DNA of 61,372 nt from Collinsella sp. (GCA_019424905.1 JAHYYP010000010.1:1-61372); one strand, 5' to 3'. Shown: positions 1 through 8,490, counted from the stretch's first letter. A program made the numbers and translations. Notes: a model not told the origin generated them from the sequence alone.

Positions 1-55
1 GGTCACCAAGCACAACCTCAAGTACCGCCGCTACTACCACCAGTTCGACTACTAA
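1..55 (+). CDS. C-terminal end of an unidentified gene (truncated by window edge)
   Basis: Seventeen codons are visible in the frame beginning at base 2. They end in KYRRYYHQFDY and a TAA stop at 53-55. The tail is rich in aromatic and basic residues but too short to identify. A strong intrinsic terminator 53 bases further on is consistent with the end of a transcription unit on this strand. Confidence 0.5.
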   Translation, partial: VTKHNLKYRRYYHQFDY

Positions 56-108
56 GAGCTGGTCACGGGTCCGATATCTTGGCTGGTTGATATCTCGACC
101 CTGCACAA

Positions 109-139
109 GGGCGTCCGCATTTGCGCGGGCGCCCTTTTT
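109..139 (+). terminator. Intrinsic terminator of the truncated upstream gene
   Basis: A 10-bp GC-rich stem (109-118 with 125-134, one G-T pair) with a six-base loop is followed directly by a run of five T. This separates the upstream unit from the histidine operon. Confidence 0.85.
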
Positions 140-250
140 GCGTTGTGACAAGAGACTGCTGCTAACCGCTCGCCCTATGTTTCCAAATGAATACGCTATG
201 AGCGGTTGCGGCGGATTTTCCCCGCAAGCACTCTAGTATGCTAAAGTACC

Positions 251-282
251 CAGAAGACCGGCGGAGCTATGCCGGTCTTCTG
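251..282 (+). promoter_or_regulatory. Perfect 12-bp hairpin in the leader of the his operon
   Basis: Bases 251-262 and 271-282 are perfect inverted repeats around an 8-base loop. The hairpin ends 35 bases before the hisZG start and has no T-run, so it is not a classical terminator. It could be an operator or an mRNA leader structure. No T-box consensus or histidine-rich leader peptide was found in 140-317. Confidence 0.5.
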
Positions 283-317
283 CTCTATATGAAACGCAGC
301 ATGAGGAGGCTCACCAG

Positions 318-2033
318 ATGACGGCCACACCGTGGGGATTCCGGGACATATTGCCCGAGGAGGCTCAGGCGCGCGAGGAGATCGCATATACGGTGAAGGG
401 CTGCTTTAGGGAGCATCATTACCTGCCGGTCGAGACGCCACTGCTCGAGGACAAGGGTTCGCTCGAGGAGGGCGGGCGCATTGCGGACACGCCGTTTAAG
501 CTCTTTGACGATGATGGCCGCCTGCTGGTGGTCCGTCCCGACAACACACTGCCGATCGTTCGCCTGGTTTCGACTCGCATGCGCGCGGCCGATCTGCCGC
601 TGCGCCTGCGCTACGAGGCGCCGGTGGTCCGCGAGTGCCAGCGCAATGCCGGTGGCTCGCGTCAGTTTACACAGCTGGGCTTTGAGCTTATCGGCGCGGG
701 CGACACCGCGGGCGATGTCGAGATTGTCTCACTGGTCGCCGAGGCCGTGCGCAAGCTGGCACTTCCCGGTGCGCGCATTATCGCAGGTAGCGTGCGTCCG
801 TTTAAGGAGCTGCTCGCGGCATGCGAGGATCGCGAGCTGGCCGCCGAGGCCCTGTGCTGCGTGCACGCCAACGACTTTGTGGGCCTCGATGCCCGCGTGG
901 CGGCAAGTGCGGAGTCCGATGCCGTCAAGGCCGCCATTAGCGAGCTGCCGCGTCTGCACGGCGGTGCCGAGGTACTCGACCGCGTGGACGCGCTGCTGGA
1001 GGCGGCGGGCATTGTCGCGCCGCTTACGCGCGAGCTGCGTGCCCTGGTCGAGGGCCTGGCCCCCGAGGAGGCCCAGGTGCTGTCGTTCGACTTCTCTATC
1101 ATGAACTCTTTCGATTACTACACAGGCCTGGTCTTTAAGGCCTATGCCGGCGGACTGCCCGATCCGGTCGGTTCGGGCGGACGCTACGATTCCATTTTTA
1201 CCGGCGCATTTGGCGACGGCATCGAAGTGCCGGCGGCGGGCTTCGCCTTTTCGCTCGAGCGTCTGGAGGCCGCGCGCACCTCGGCCGAGGATGCCGCTTC
1301 CGATGGCGATCACGCCGCGGGCCGTGGCGCCGAGGGTCCGCTGCGCATTGCCGTGCCCAAGGGCTCGCTCAAGGCCGACACGCTCGACGTGCTTGAGTCC
1401 GCGGGCTTGGATGTCTCTGAGCTGCGCGATCCCGGTCGTCATCTCATCGTGCGCGGTCGCGACACGCGTGCCGGCGAGGGCGCGGTCGGCGATATCGAGT
1501 TTGTCATCGTGCGTCCCAGCGATGCGCCCGCCTTTGTGGGCTGCGGCGGCGCCGACTGCGGCATCTGCGGTTGGGACTCGCTTATCGAGGCCGACCTCAA
1601 CCTGCTGCAGCTGGTCGATCTGGGCTACGGCCTGTGCACGTTTATCGAGGCGGAGCCTGCATGGCGCGCCGGCCAGGCCGAGCGCAACTACGCCCGCCGC
1701 GGGTCGCTTCGTGTGGCCACCAAGTACCCGCGCATCGCGAGTGCCTGGTATGCCGAGCGCGGCGTGAATGCCGATATCGTCTCGCTGCACGGTAACATCG
1801 AGCTGGGCCCCATCGTCGGCATGACCGATCGCATCGTGGACGTTACCGCCACGGGTGCCACGCTACGCGACAACGACCTGGTTATTACTGGTCGCATTAT
1901 GGACTGCACGGCCCGCTTCTTTGTCAACCCGGGTGCCGCTCGCCTGGATCCGCGCGTGCGCAACCTGGCAGATCGCCTGGCCGCGGCCGTGAAGGACAAG
2001 CATTTTGAGCCCGTCGCGGGCTCGGCACAATAG
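318..2033 (+). CDS. hisZG: Fused ATP phosphoribosyltransferase: HisZ regulatory domain + HisG catalytic domain
   Basis: First step of histidine biosynthesis: ATP plus PRPP gives phosphoribosyl-ATP. Residues 1 to about 330 are a HisRS-like HisZ domain, beginning TPWGFRDILPEEA, with the class II synthetase-like GSGGRYD segment. From residue 342 (LRIAVPKGSL) a short-form HisG follows, including the family signature ELGPIVGMTD...TGATL near the end. Short-form HisG normally needs a separate HisZ partner; here both are one 571-residue chain with a short Asp/Ala/Gly-rich linker. The HisG part carries an unusual cysteine cluster (C409, C414, C417) where relatives have non-cysteine residues. The ATG has a good GAGGAGG site. 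It heads an operon that runs through hisE. Confidence 0.93.
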   Translation: MTATPWGFRDILPEEAQAREEIAYTVKGCFREHHYLPVETPLLEDKGSLEEGGRIADTPFKLFDDDGRLLVVRPDNTLPIVRLVSTRMRAADLPLRLRYEAPVVRECQRNAGGSRQFTQLGFELIGAGDTAGDVEIVSLVAEAVRKLALPGARIIAGSVRPFKELLAACEDRELAAEALCCVHANDFVGLDARVAASAESDAVKAAISELPRLHGGAEVLDRVDALLEAAGIVAPLTRELRALVEGLAPEEAQVLSFDFSIMNSFDYYTGLVFKAYAGGLPDPVGSGGRYDSIFTGAFGDGIEVPAAGFAFSLERLEAARTSAEDAASDGDHAAGRGAEGPLRIAVPKGSLKADTLDVLESAGLDVSELRDPGRHLIVRGRDTRAGEGAVGDIEFVIVRPSDAPAFVGCGGADCGICGWDSLIEADLNLLQLVDLGYGLCTFIEAEPAWRAGQAERNYARRGSLRVATKYPRIASAWYAERGVNADIVSLHGNIELGPIVGMTDRIVDVTATGATLRDNDLVITGRIMDCTARFFVNPGAARLDPRVRNLADRLAAAVKDKHFEPVAGSAQ

Positions 2034-2139
2034 CGCGAGCACGCACGGGCGTCCCAACGTCTGGGCTGCGGGCCGATTGGCGCCGCCGCCCGGCCTCTCG
2101 TTTTTTCAAACGCAACCTCGACCGATAGGGGATACCGAT

Positions 2140-3576
2140 ATGAAGACCATCAAGCTTGCTCCCGGTGAGCGCCTCGTTACCAACCAGCTCAACCGCAAGG
2201 GCGTGCTGCCGCAAAACATCGTCGACGCCGCCCGCGATATCGTGGCCAACGTGCGCGCCAACGGCGATGCCGCAGTGCGCGATTACTGTCAGCGCTTTGA
2301 CGGTGTTGAGCTGCAGAGCTTCCGCCTGCCGCAGGAGCAGATCGATGCCGCGCTCGAAGACCTCGACCCCGCGTTTGTCGCGGCGCTCGAGAAGGCCGCG
2401 CGCCAGATTCGCGAGTTTCACCAGCGCGAGGTCGAGCAGAGCTGGTTTACCACGCGCGCAGATGGCACGATGCTCGGCGTTAAGGTGACCCCGCTCGCGG
2501 CGGCCGGCATCTACGTGCCGGGCGGTCGCGCGCAATATCCCTCCACGGTGCTCATGAATGCCATTCCCGCCAAGGTTGCCGGCGTCAAGCGCGTGGTCAT
2601 GGTGACTCCTCCGCAAAAAGATGGCCTGATCAGCCCCTATACGCTTGCGGCTGCCAAGCTCGGCGGCGTGGACGAGATCTATATGGTGGGCGGCGCTCAG
2701 GCCGTGGCCGCGCTGGCGTACGGCACCGAGACCATTCCGCGCGTCGACAAGATCACCGGCCCGGGCAACGCCTTTGTCGCCGCGGCCAAGCAGATTGTCT
2801 CGGGCGACGTGGGAATCGACATGGTCGCTGGCCCTTCCGAGGTCTGCGTACTTGCCGATGCCACGGCCAAGCCCATGGTGGTCGCGGCCGACCTGATGGC
2901 CCAGGCCGAGCACGATCCGCTGGCAGCCTGCTATCTGGTGACCTGCGACGAGCAGTTTGCGCGCGAGGTCGAGGCTGGTATCGACATTCTGGTAGCGCAG
3001 TCCCCGCGTGCCGAGATCACACGCGCCTCGCTCGATAACGAAGGCACCATCGTGGTGGCCGCCGACATGGCTGCCGCCGTCGAGGCCGTGAACACCGTGG
3101 CGCCCGAGCACCTTGAGCTGCACTGCAAGGACGCGATGGGCCTGCTCGGCGGCATTCGCAACGCCGGCGCCATCTTTGTGGGCGCCTGGAGCTCCGAGCC
3201 GCTCGGCGATTATGTTGCCGGCCCCAACCACACGCTGCCGACCGGCGGCACGGCCATGTTCTCCAACCCGCTTTCGGTCGAAGAGTTCGTTAAGCGCTCG
3301 AGCGTCATTTGCTATACGCCCGAGGGCCTGCTCTCCGACGCTCCCGCCACACAGCGTCTGGCCGAGGCCGAGGGCCTGTGGGCGCACGCGCTATCCGCCG
3401 CCCTGCGTCGCCGTGTGCTGGAGCAGGGCGAGGATGCCGTGAGTGCCGAGTCTCTGGCCGCGGCCGACCTGACCAAGGTCGCTTGGCCGGGTGACGCCGT
3501 GGCGACGGTTGCCGAGGGCGTTGACCTGGCGGCTGCGGGCGCGGATGGCGTTGGCGCGACCGGCGAGGAGGCCTAA
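2140..3576 (+). CDS. hisD: Histidinol dehydrogenase
   Basis: Cytoplasmic zinc enzyme that oxidises L-histidinol to L-histidine in two NAD-dependent steps, the last reactions of the pathway. Hallmarks in the 478 residues: GPGNAFVAAAK, AGPSEV, zinc-ligand segment QAEHDP (Q255, H258), catalytic pair in APEHLE (E323, H324) and GDYVAGPNHTLPTGGTA. The frame is open upstream to 2005, but the ATG at 2140 gives the family-standard N-terminus (MKTIKLAPGERL) and has an AGGGGA stretch before it. The C-terminus has an extra Ala/Gly-rich tail of about 40 residues. hisC starts one base after its stop. Confidence 0.96.
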   Translation: MKTIKLAPGERLVTNQLNRKGVLPQNIVDAARDIVANVRANGDAAVRDYCQRFDGVELQSFRLPQEQIDAALEDLDPAFVAALEKAARQIREFHQREVEQSWFTTRADGTMLGVKVTPLAAAGIYVPGGRAQYPSTVLMNAIPAKVAGVKRVVMVTPPQKDGLISPYTLAAAKLGGVDEIYMVGGAQAVAALAYGTETIPRVDKITGPGNAFVAAAKQIVSGDVGIDMVAGPSEVCVLADATAKPMVVAADLMAQAEHDPLAACYLVTCDEQFAREVEAGIDILVAQSPRAEITRASLDNEGTIVVAADMAAAVEAVNTVAPEHLELHCKDAMGLLGGIRNAGAIFVGAWSSEPLGDYVAGPNHTLPTGGTAMFSNPLSVEEFVKRSSVICYTPEGLLSDAPATQRLAEAEGLWAHALSAALRRRVLEQGEDAVSAESLAAADLTKVAWPGDAVATVAEGVDLAAAGADGVGATGEEA

Positions 3577-3577
3577 C

Positions 3578-4693
3578 ATGGCCGAACTCACGCCGCGCAT
3601 GAAGGAGCTCGTCCAGCCCTACCTGGCCGGCATTGAGCCCTATGATCCCAACTTTACGCCCACGCGCATCAACCTTTCGGCCAACGAGAACACCTATCCC
3701 GTGCCGGCCGGCGTGCGCGAGGCGATTGATGCAGCCCTGGCTGCCACGCCGCTCAACCGTTATCCCGACCCCATGTCCAACGACCTGCGCGATGAGCTTG
3801 CTGCTTGGCATGGCGTGACGCGCGAGAATATCTGCGTGGGCAACGGCGGTGACGAGCTGCTCTATAACTACTTGCTGGCGTTTGGCGGCGCGGGGCGGAC
3901 CCTGCTCAACTGCCCGCCGTGCTTTAGCGAGTATGCGTTCTTTGCGTCGCTGTGCCAGACCGAGGTGCGCGACGTGTGGCGCGACCCGGCGACCTTTGAG
4001 CTCGACCAGGCGGCGGTGCTTGCGGCGGCTCCCGAGTGCAATCTGGCGATCGTGACCTCGCCCAATAATCCCACGGGTGACGTGGCGCCGCTCGACTTTG
4101 TTGCGGCTCTGTGCGATGCCTGCCCCGGCATGGTGATGGTCGACGAGGCCTACGTGGAGTTTGCCGACGATTCGTTTGGCGCGGCCACCACGGCGCAGGG
4201 GCTTATCGCCGAGCATCCCAACCTGGCGATTCTGCATACACTGTCCAAGGCGTTCGGCGCCGCCGGCACGCGCCTGGGCTATGTGATCGCGGCGCCCGAG
4301 GTCATCGACGTGTTCGCGGCGATTCGCCAGATCTATTCGGTCAACGTGTTGAGCCAGGCGGCGGCGCTTGCCTGCGTGCGTGCCCGCGATGCGTACGCGC
4401 CCGTGGTGGCACAGGTCGCATCCGAGCGCGAGCGCGAGCTGTGCGCCCTACGCGCAATGGCTGCCGAGGGCCTGCCCGTGGAGGTATGGCCGAGCGCGGC
4501 GAATTTTGTGCTCGCGCGCACGCCGCATGCCACGCGCGTGCGCGAGCGTCTGCGCGACGAGTATTCAATTTTGGTGCGCGACTTTAGCTACGCGCCGGGG
4601 CTCGCGGACTGCCTGCGCATTACCGTGGGCACCCCGCAGGAAAACGACGAGGTGCTGGCCGCGTTTGCCGCGCTGGTGAAGGAGGAGATGTAG
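3578..4693 (+). CDS. hisC: Histidinol-phosphate aminotransferase
   Basis: PLP-dependent fold-type I aminotransferase that converts imidazole-acetol phosphate to histidinol phosphate with glutamate. Visible: LSANENTYPVP near the N-terminus, SPNNPTGD, MVDEAYVEF, and HTLSKAFGAAGTRLGY with the PLP-binding lysine K224. Length of 371 residues is normal. The start at 3578 follows GGAGG in the hisD tail; a longer reading from 3491 would lie inside hisD. The stop abuts the hisB start, which implies translational coupling. Confidence 0.96.
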   Translation: MAELTPRMKELVQPYLAGIEPYDPNFTPTRINLSANENTYPVPAGVREAIDAALAATPLNRYPDPMSNDLRDELAAWHGVTRENICVGNGGDELLYNYLLAFGGAGRTLLNCPPCFSEYAFFASLCQTEVRDVWRDPATFELDQAAVLAAAPECNLAIVTSPNNPTGDVAPLDFVAALCDACPGMVMVDEAYVEFADDSFGAATTAQGLIAEHPNLAILHTLSKAFGAAGTRLGYVIAAPEVIDVFAAIRQIYSVNVLSQAAALACVRARDAYAPVVAQVASERERELCALRAMAAEGLPVEVWPSAANFVLARTPHATRVRERLRDEYSILVRDFSYAPGLADCLRITVGTPQENDEVLAAFAALVKEEM

Positions 4694-5281
4694 ATGGACC
4701 GCTATGCCGAGGTAACCCGCAAGACGGGCGAGACCGACATTGTCGTCAAGCTCGACCTGGATGGATCCGGTGTGTGCGATATCTCGACCGGCGTACCGTT
4801 TTTCGACCACATGCTCAACGCCTTTGGCCGTCATGGCCTGTTCGATCTGACGGTGCACGCGGTGGGCGACGTGGAGGTCGATGCGCACCACACCGTCGAG
4901 GACACGGGTATTGTGCTGGGCGAGGCGTTTTGCCAGGCTCTGGGCGACAAGGCGGGCATTACACGCTTTGCCGACGCGGCGATCGCCATGGACGAGACGC
5001 TTGTGATGGCTGCTGTTGATATTTCGGGCCGCGGGCAGGCCTACTGCGAGCTGCCCGTGCCGACCGAGCGCGTGGGCAGCTTCGATACTGAGCTAGCCGT
5101 CGAGTTCTTCTATGCCTTCGCGCGTGACGCCAAGCTCACGCTGCACGTGCGCGAGCTGGCGGGCGGCAACTCGCACCACATTATCGAAGCCGCCTTTAAG
5201 GCCGTTGGTCGCACGATGCGCCGCGCCTGCGAGCTCGATCCCCGCGTGCAGGGCATCCCCAGCACCAAGGGCTCACTGTAA
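4694..5281 (+). CDS. hisB: Imidazoleglycerol-phosphate dehydratase (monofunctional)
   Basis: Dehydrates imidazole glycerol phosphate to imidazole-acetol phosphate. The 195-residue protein has both manganese-binding repeats (DAHHTVEDTG and NSHHIIEAAFK) plus FFDHMLNAFGRHG. It lacks the phosphatase domain of bifunctional enterobacterial HisB, so histidinol-phosphatase must come from elsewhere; the PHP gene at 8572-9483 fits. It starts immediately after the hisC stop and ends before a terminator-like hairpin. Confidence 0.96.
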   Translation: MDRYAEVTRKTGETDIVVKLDLDGSGVCDISTGVPFFDHMLNAFGRHGLFDLTVHAVGDVEVDAHHTVEDTGIVLGEAFCQALGDKAGITRFADAAIAMDETLVMAAVDISGRGQAYCELPVPTERVGSFDTELAVEFFYAFARDAKLTLHVRELAGGNSHHIIEAAFKAVGRTMRRACELDPRVQGIPSTKGSL

Positions 5282-5294
5282 CCGCCGCAAGGGT

Positions 5295-5336
5295 AAAACC
5301 ACCACGAAGGCGCCTGTCCCCTTTGTGGTGGTTTTT
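5295..5336 (+). terminator. Terminator-like hairpin inside the his operon (hisB/hisH)
   Basis: Bases 5295-5305 and 5325-5335 form a perfect 11-bp stem. The pairing extends five more pairs inward (one G-T), leaving a 9-base loop. The 3' arm ends in a run of T. The structure has all features of an intrinsic terminator, yet it lies between co-directional pathway genes. It may attenuate expression of hisHAFIE or be a repeat insertion. Confidence 0.7.
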
Positions 5337-5360
5337 GACAAGATGAGGAGGAGGGGTCGC

Positions 5361-6062
5361 GTGGGCGAACCGAAGATCGTGGTGGTCGACTACCGCAAGG
5401 GCAACTTGTCGAGCGTCGTGCGCGGGCTTGCGCGCGCCGGTGCCGCCGCTTGCACGTCGGACGATCCGGAACAGATCCGCAACGCCGACGGCCTGGTTAT
5501 CCCGGGCGTGGGCGCGTTCTACGACGCGATCGCCTTTATGCGCCAGAGCGGCGAGGAGGCCGCCGTGCTCGATGCCGTTGCCGCCGGAACTCCGCTGCTC
5601 GGCATCTGCCTGGGTCTTCAGCTCTTTTTTGAGCGCGGCAACGAGGGCGTGCCTGCGGACGAGGGCGTGGTCGCGGATGGCGGCACCCCCGAGCAGGCTG
5701 GCGGCCCCTGGGTCGATGGCCTGGGCATTATGCGCGGCTCGTGCACGCGCTTGGAGTCGAGTCGCCTGAAGGTGCCGCACGTGGGCTGGGACCAGGTGCA
5801 TATGACGCCCGCCGGTGCGGCCGATCCGCTGCTCGCCGGTTTTGCCGAGGGCGCCAACATGTACTTTACCCACAGCTACGCGGTGGCAGGCGATGCCGAT
5901 GCCGCCGATGTGCTGGCGCGCACGCACTATACGCGGAGCTTTCCGTGCATCGTGCGCCACGGCAACGTGTGGGGCTGCCAGTTCCATCCCGAGAAATCCT
6001 CGGCGCTGGGACAGCGCATCCTTAAGAACTTTGTCAACATCGTCGAGGAGGCCGGCCGATGA
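5361..6062 (+). CDS. hisH: Imidazole glycerol phosphate synthase, glutaminase subunit
   Basis: Class I glutamine amidotransferase that supplies ammonia to HisF. Catalytic triad: C83 in GICLGLQ, and H209 and E211 in FHPEK. Also seen are PHVGWDQV and YFTHSYAV. The GTG at 5361 is preceded by GAGGAGG at normal distance; an in-frame ATG at 5343 has no ribosome site and would add six basic residues. A short Gly/Ala-rich insertion (around residues 95-115) is larger than in many homologues. The stop overlaps the hisA start (ATGA). Confidence 0.94.
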   Translation: MGEPKIVVVDYRKGNLSSVVRGLARAGAAACTSDDPEQIRNADGLVIPGVGAFYDAIAFMRQSGEEAAVLDAVAAGTPLLGICLGLQLFFERGNEGVPADEGVVADGGTPEQAGGPWVDGLGIMRGSCTRLESSRLKVPHVGWDQVHMTPAGAADPLLAGFAEGANMYFTHSYAVAGDADAADVLARTHYTRSFPCIVRHGNVWGCQFHPEKSSALGQRILKNFVNIVEEAGR

Positions 6063-6802
6063 TCCTGTTTCCCGCAATCGATCTGATCGGTGGCAAGGTC
6101 GTGCGCCTGGAGCGCGGCGACCGCAGCCGCTGCAAGGTATATTCCGACGACCCCGTCGCCGTCGCCCGCTCGTTTGCCGAGCAGGGCGCGAACTGGGTGC
6201 ATGTCGTCGACCTGTCCGCTGCCTTTGGCGAGGACGAGGACGCGTGCGCTGCCAACTCGGCGGCGATTAAGGCTATCTGCGGCGTCGACGGCCTGTCCGT
6301 GGACGTGGGCGGCGGTGTCCGCTCGCTCGCGCGCATCGACGAGCTGGCCGGCTACGGTGCACGCCGCATCGCACTGGGCACCGTGCTGGTGACTGAGCCG
6401 GGTTTTGCCGAGGTGGCAGCCCAAGGCTTTGGCGAGCTGTTGGTGGCAGATATTGCCGCGCGCGACGGTCAGGTCAAGGTGAATGGCTGGCGCGACGGCG
6501 CGGGCGTGGCGCTCGACGATGCCGTGGCGCAGCTTTCCGAGCTGGGCTTTAAGCATCTGGTGTATACCGACATCGCGCGCGATGGCATGCAGACGGGCAT
6601 CGATGTGGCGGCGTATCGCCATGTGGCCGAGGTCGCGGGATTTCCTGTCGTGGCTTCGGGCGGCATCTCGACGCTCGACGACATCCGCGCGCTCGCCGCG
6701 GTGGGCGAGGGCGCGATTGAAGGTGCCATCACCGGCCGTGCGCTCTACGAGGGCAACTTTACGCTGGTACAGGCGTTGGCCGCCGCCCGAGGGGAGGAGT
6801 AG
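6059..6802 (+). CDS. hisA: ProFAR isomerase
   Basis: A TIM-barrel Amadori isomerase that converts ProFAR to PRFAR. The 247 residues begin MILFPAIDLIGGKVVRL, carrying the first catalytic aspartate. The second catalytic aspartate lies in YTDIARDGMQTG. Phosphate-binding glycines are in DVGGGVRS and ASGGIS. It overlaps hisH by four bases and ends three bases before hisF. No extra features suggest the dual PriA function, although actinobacterial HisA homologues can be PriA, so a TrpF activity cannot be excluded. Confidence 0.94.
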   Translation: MILFPAIDLIGGKVVRLERGDRSRCKVYSDDPVAVARSFAEQGANWVHVVDLSAAFGEDEDACAANSAAIKAICGVDGLSVDVGGGVRSLARIDELAGYGARRIALGTVLVTEPGFAEVAAQGFGELLVADIAARDGQVKVNGWRDGAGVALDDAVAQLSELGFKHLVYTDIARDGMQTGIDVAAYRHVAEVAGFPVVASGGISTLDDIRALAAVGEGAIEGAITGRALYEGNFTLVQALAAARGEE

Positions 6803-6805
6803 CCC

Positions 6806-7588
6806 ATGCTTACCAAGCGCGTGATTCCCTGTCTAGACGTCAAGGACGGCCGTGTGGTCAAGGGCGTCAACTTTGTGAGCCTGCGCGATGCGGGCGATCC
6901 GGTGGAGCTTGCCCGTGCCTACGACCGCGAGGGTGCAGACGAGGTCGTCTTCCTGGACATTACCGCTACGAGCGACAACCGCGCGACGACCATCGAGATG
7001 GCGGCGCACGCGGCCGAGGAGCTGGCCATTCCCTACACCGTGGGCGGCGGCTTTCGCGACCTGGCGGGCATGCGGACCATGGTGGCTGTCGGTGCCGACA
7101 AGGTATCGCTCAACTCTGCCGCAGTGCGCGACCCATCGCTGATCAGCCAAGCTGCCGCGGCGTTTGGCAGCCAGGCCGTGGTCGTGGCGATCGATGCCAA
7201 GCGCGTGGGGCTGCCCGGGGAGCCGGGCGCCGATAAGTGGGAGGTCTTTACCGCAGGAGGCCGCAACGCCACGGGTATCGACGCGGTGGCGTGGGCCGAG
7301 GAAGCGGCTCGTCGCGGCGCCGGCGAGATCCTGCTGACCAGCATGGATCGCGACGGCACCAAGGCCGGCTTTGACCTGGCACTCACCCGTGCCGTGGCGC
7401 GCGCGGTGCCAATCCCCGTCATCGCGAGCGGCGGCGTGGGCACGCTCGAGCATTTTGCCGAGGGCGTGATCGAGGGCGAGGCCGATGCCGTGCTGGCGGC
7501 GAGCGTCTTTCACTTTGGAACCTTCAGCATTCGCGAAGTCAAAGAGTATATGGCCAGCCAAGGCATTCCTGTGAGGCTGGACTTCTAA
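6806..7588 (+). CDS. hisF: Imidazole glycerol phosphate synthase, cyclase subunit
   Basis: TIM-barrel partner of HisH. It uses ammonia to convert PRFAR to imidazole glycerol phosphate and AICAR. Visible: MLTKRVIPCLDVKDGRVVKG with the catalytic aspartate, EVVFLDITAT, TVGGGFR, and LLTSMDRDGTKAGFD with the second aspartate. Length of 260 is standard. The GGGGAGGAG ribosome site lies in the hisA tail. AICAR released here is the substrate of PurH, also encoded in this window (33172). Confidence 0.96.
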   Translation: MLTKRVIPCLDVKDGRVVKGVNFVSLRDAGDPVELARAYDREGADEVVFLDITATSDNRATTIEMAAHAAEELAIPYTVGGGFRDLAGMRTMVAVGADKVSLNSAAVRDPSLISQAAAAFGSQAVVVAIDAKRVGLPGEPGADKWEVFTAGGRNATGIDAVAWAEEAARRGAGEILLTSMDRDGTKAGFDLALTRAVARAVPIPVIASGGVGTLEHFAEGVIEGEADAVLAASVFHFGTFSIREVKEYMASQGIPVRLDF

Positions 7589-7595
7589 TGCTGCG

Positions 7596-7692
7596 GCTTG
7601 CCCAGGCACCCGACCTTTCGGCTCCAACCCTCCTCGCGTACTTAAGTACGCGTCGTCGGGCTTGTCGCTCGTAATCTCGGGCACCTGGACAA
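7596..7692. repeat. Long imperfect palindrome between hisF and hisI
   Basis: Two roughly 47-base arms, about two-thirds identical as reverse complements, meet at a perfect 18-bp palindrome at 7635-7652 (core TACTTAAGTA). The outer arms share CCAGG(C/T)(A/G)CCCGA. It fills most of the 142-base hisF-hisI gap. It looks like a non-autonomous palindromic repeat or a large mRNA hairpin inside the operon. Confidence 0.75.
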
Positions 7693-7730
7693 CCCTCGCC
7701 GACCTGCGAAGTTTGAATTTGGGAAGAGAA

Positions 7731-8060
7731 ATGGAAGAGATAACCGATCCTTCAAAGCTTACATACGACGCCAAGGGGCTGATTCCTTGTGTTGTTCAGC
7801 AGTATGACACCGGCGAGGTGCTTATGGTTGCCTGGATGAACGAGGAGTCGGTGGGGTTGACGCTCAAGACCGGCACCACGTGGTTTTGGAGCCGTAGCCG
7901 CCAGGAGCTCTGGAACAAGGGCGCGACGAGCGGCAATATGCAAGCGGTCAAGGAGCTCTGGGCCGACTGCGATAGCGATACGCTGCTGGTCAAGGTTGAC
8001 TCGCCGGGTCCGGCCTGCCACACCGGCAACCGTACCTGTTTCTTTAAGAAACTCGCGTAG
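7731..8060 (+). CDS. hisI: Phosphoribosyl-AMP cyclohydrolase
   Basis: Opens the adenine ring of phosphoribosyl-AMP. At 109 residues it has the full family core: MVAWMNEES, TTWFWSRSRQELWNKGATSG, the metal site DCDSDTLL, and the cysteine pair in CHTGNRTCFF. It is separate from HisE rather than fused. The frame is open upstream to 7662, but the ATG at 7731 follows an AG-rich stretch and matches the usual N-terminus. The palindrome at 7596-7692 separates it from hisF. Confidence 0.93.
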   Translation: MEEITDPSKLTYDAKGLIPCVVQQYDTGEVLMVAWMNEESVGLTLKTGTTWFWSRSRQELWNKGATSGNMQAVKELWADCDSDTLLVKVDSPGPACHTGNRTCFFKKLA

Positions 8061-8106
8061 GGCGGGCGCTCGATTAGACGCTTGGCCAACCAGAAAGGAT
8101 TGAACT

Positions 8107-8424
8107 ATGGGTGTGCGCACCGCAAACGTTCAGGATGGAAATATCGGTGAGACGCTGACGGGGCTCGCCGAGGTGATTCACGGCCGTCGCGACGCATCGC
8201 CGCAGGAGAGCTACACCGCTCGTCTGTTGACCGACGTCGAGGACGAGCTGCTCAAGAAGCTTGCCGAGGAGGCGAGCGAGGTGATCATGGCCTGCAAGGA
8301 TAACGATCACGATCACATCCGCTACGAGGCCGGCGACCTGGTCTACCACCTGCTCGTGACGCTCGAGCGCTACGGCATCACCCTCGACGAGCTGGCCGGC
8401 GAACTCAACGCCCGCCGCCACTAG
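8107..8424 (+). CDS. hisE: Phosphoribosyl-ATP pyrophosphatase
   Basis: Removes pyrophosphate from phosphoribosyl-ATP, the second pathway step. It is an all-alpha MazG-like fold of 105 residues. The metal-binding helices are KLAEEASEVIMACKDND and YEAGDLVYHLLVTL. An AGAAAGGA site precedes the ATG. It is the last gene of the operon; a cluster of palindromic repeats follows, and no ordinary T-tailed terminator is seen. Confidence 0.94.
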   Translation: MGVRTANVQDGNIGETLTGLAEVIHGRRDASPQESYTARLLTDVEDELLKKLAEEASEVIMACKDNDHDHIRYEAGDLVYHLLVTLERYGITLDELAGELNARRH

Positions 8425-8470
8425 TCATTGGGGACGTTCTTAAACGACTAGTCGTTTGGGACAGTCTTTG
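8425..8470. repeat. Palindromic repeat, family A (copy 1)
   Basis: Contains TTGGGGACGTTCTTAAACGA, the palindrome GACTAGTC and a second GGGACAGTCTT half. Related copies lie at 30003-30050, 32190-32237 and 56531-56586. The unit is about 48 bases and always intergenic. Confidence 0.8.
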
Positions 8471-8490
8471 TTGGTGTAACGGGGTCATGG

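Noticed and set aside
140..317. T-box or histidine leader peptide before hisZG
   Set aside because: No T-box core sequence and no run of His codons in a short reading frame; only a symmetric hairpin was found.
729..1790. Open frame antisense to hisZG
   Set aside because: GC-driven shadow frame; the plus-strand protein is unambiguous.
6059..6802. Assignment of hisA as dual-function priA
   Set aside because: Actinobacterial PriA is possible, but the sequence alone gives no decisive residues and the class Coriobacteriia may have trpF; kept as hisA.
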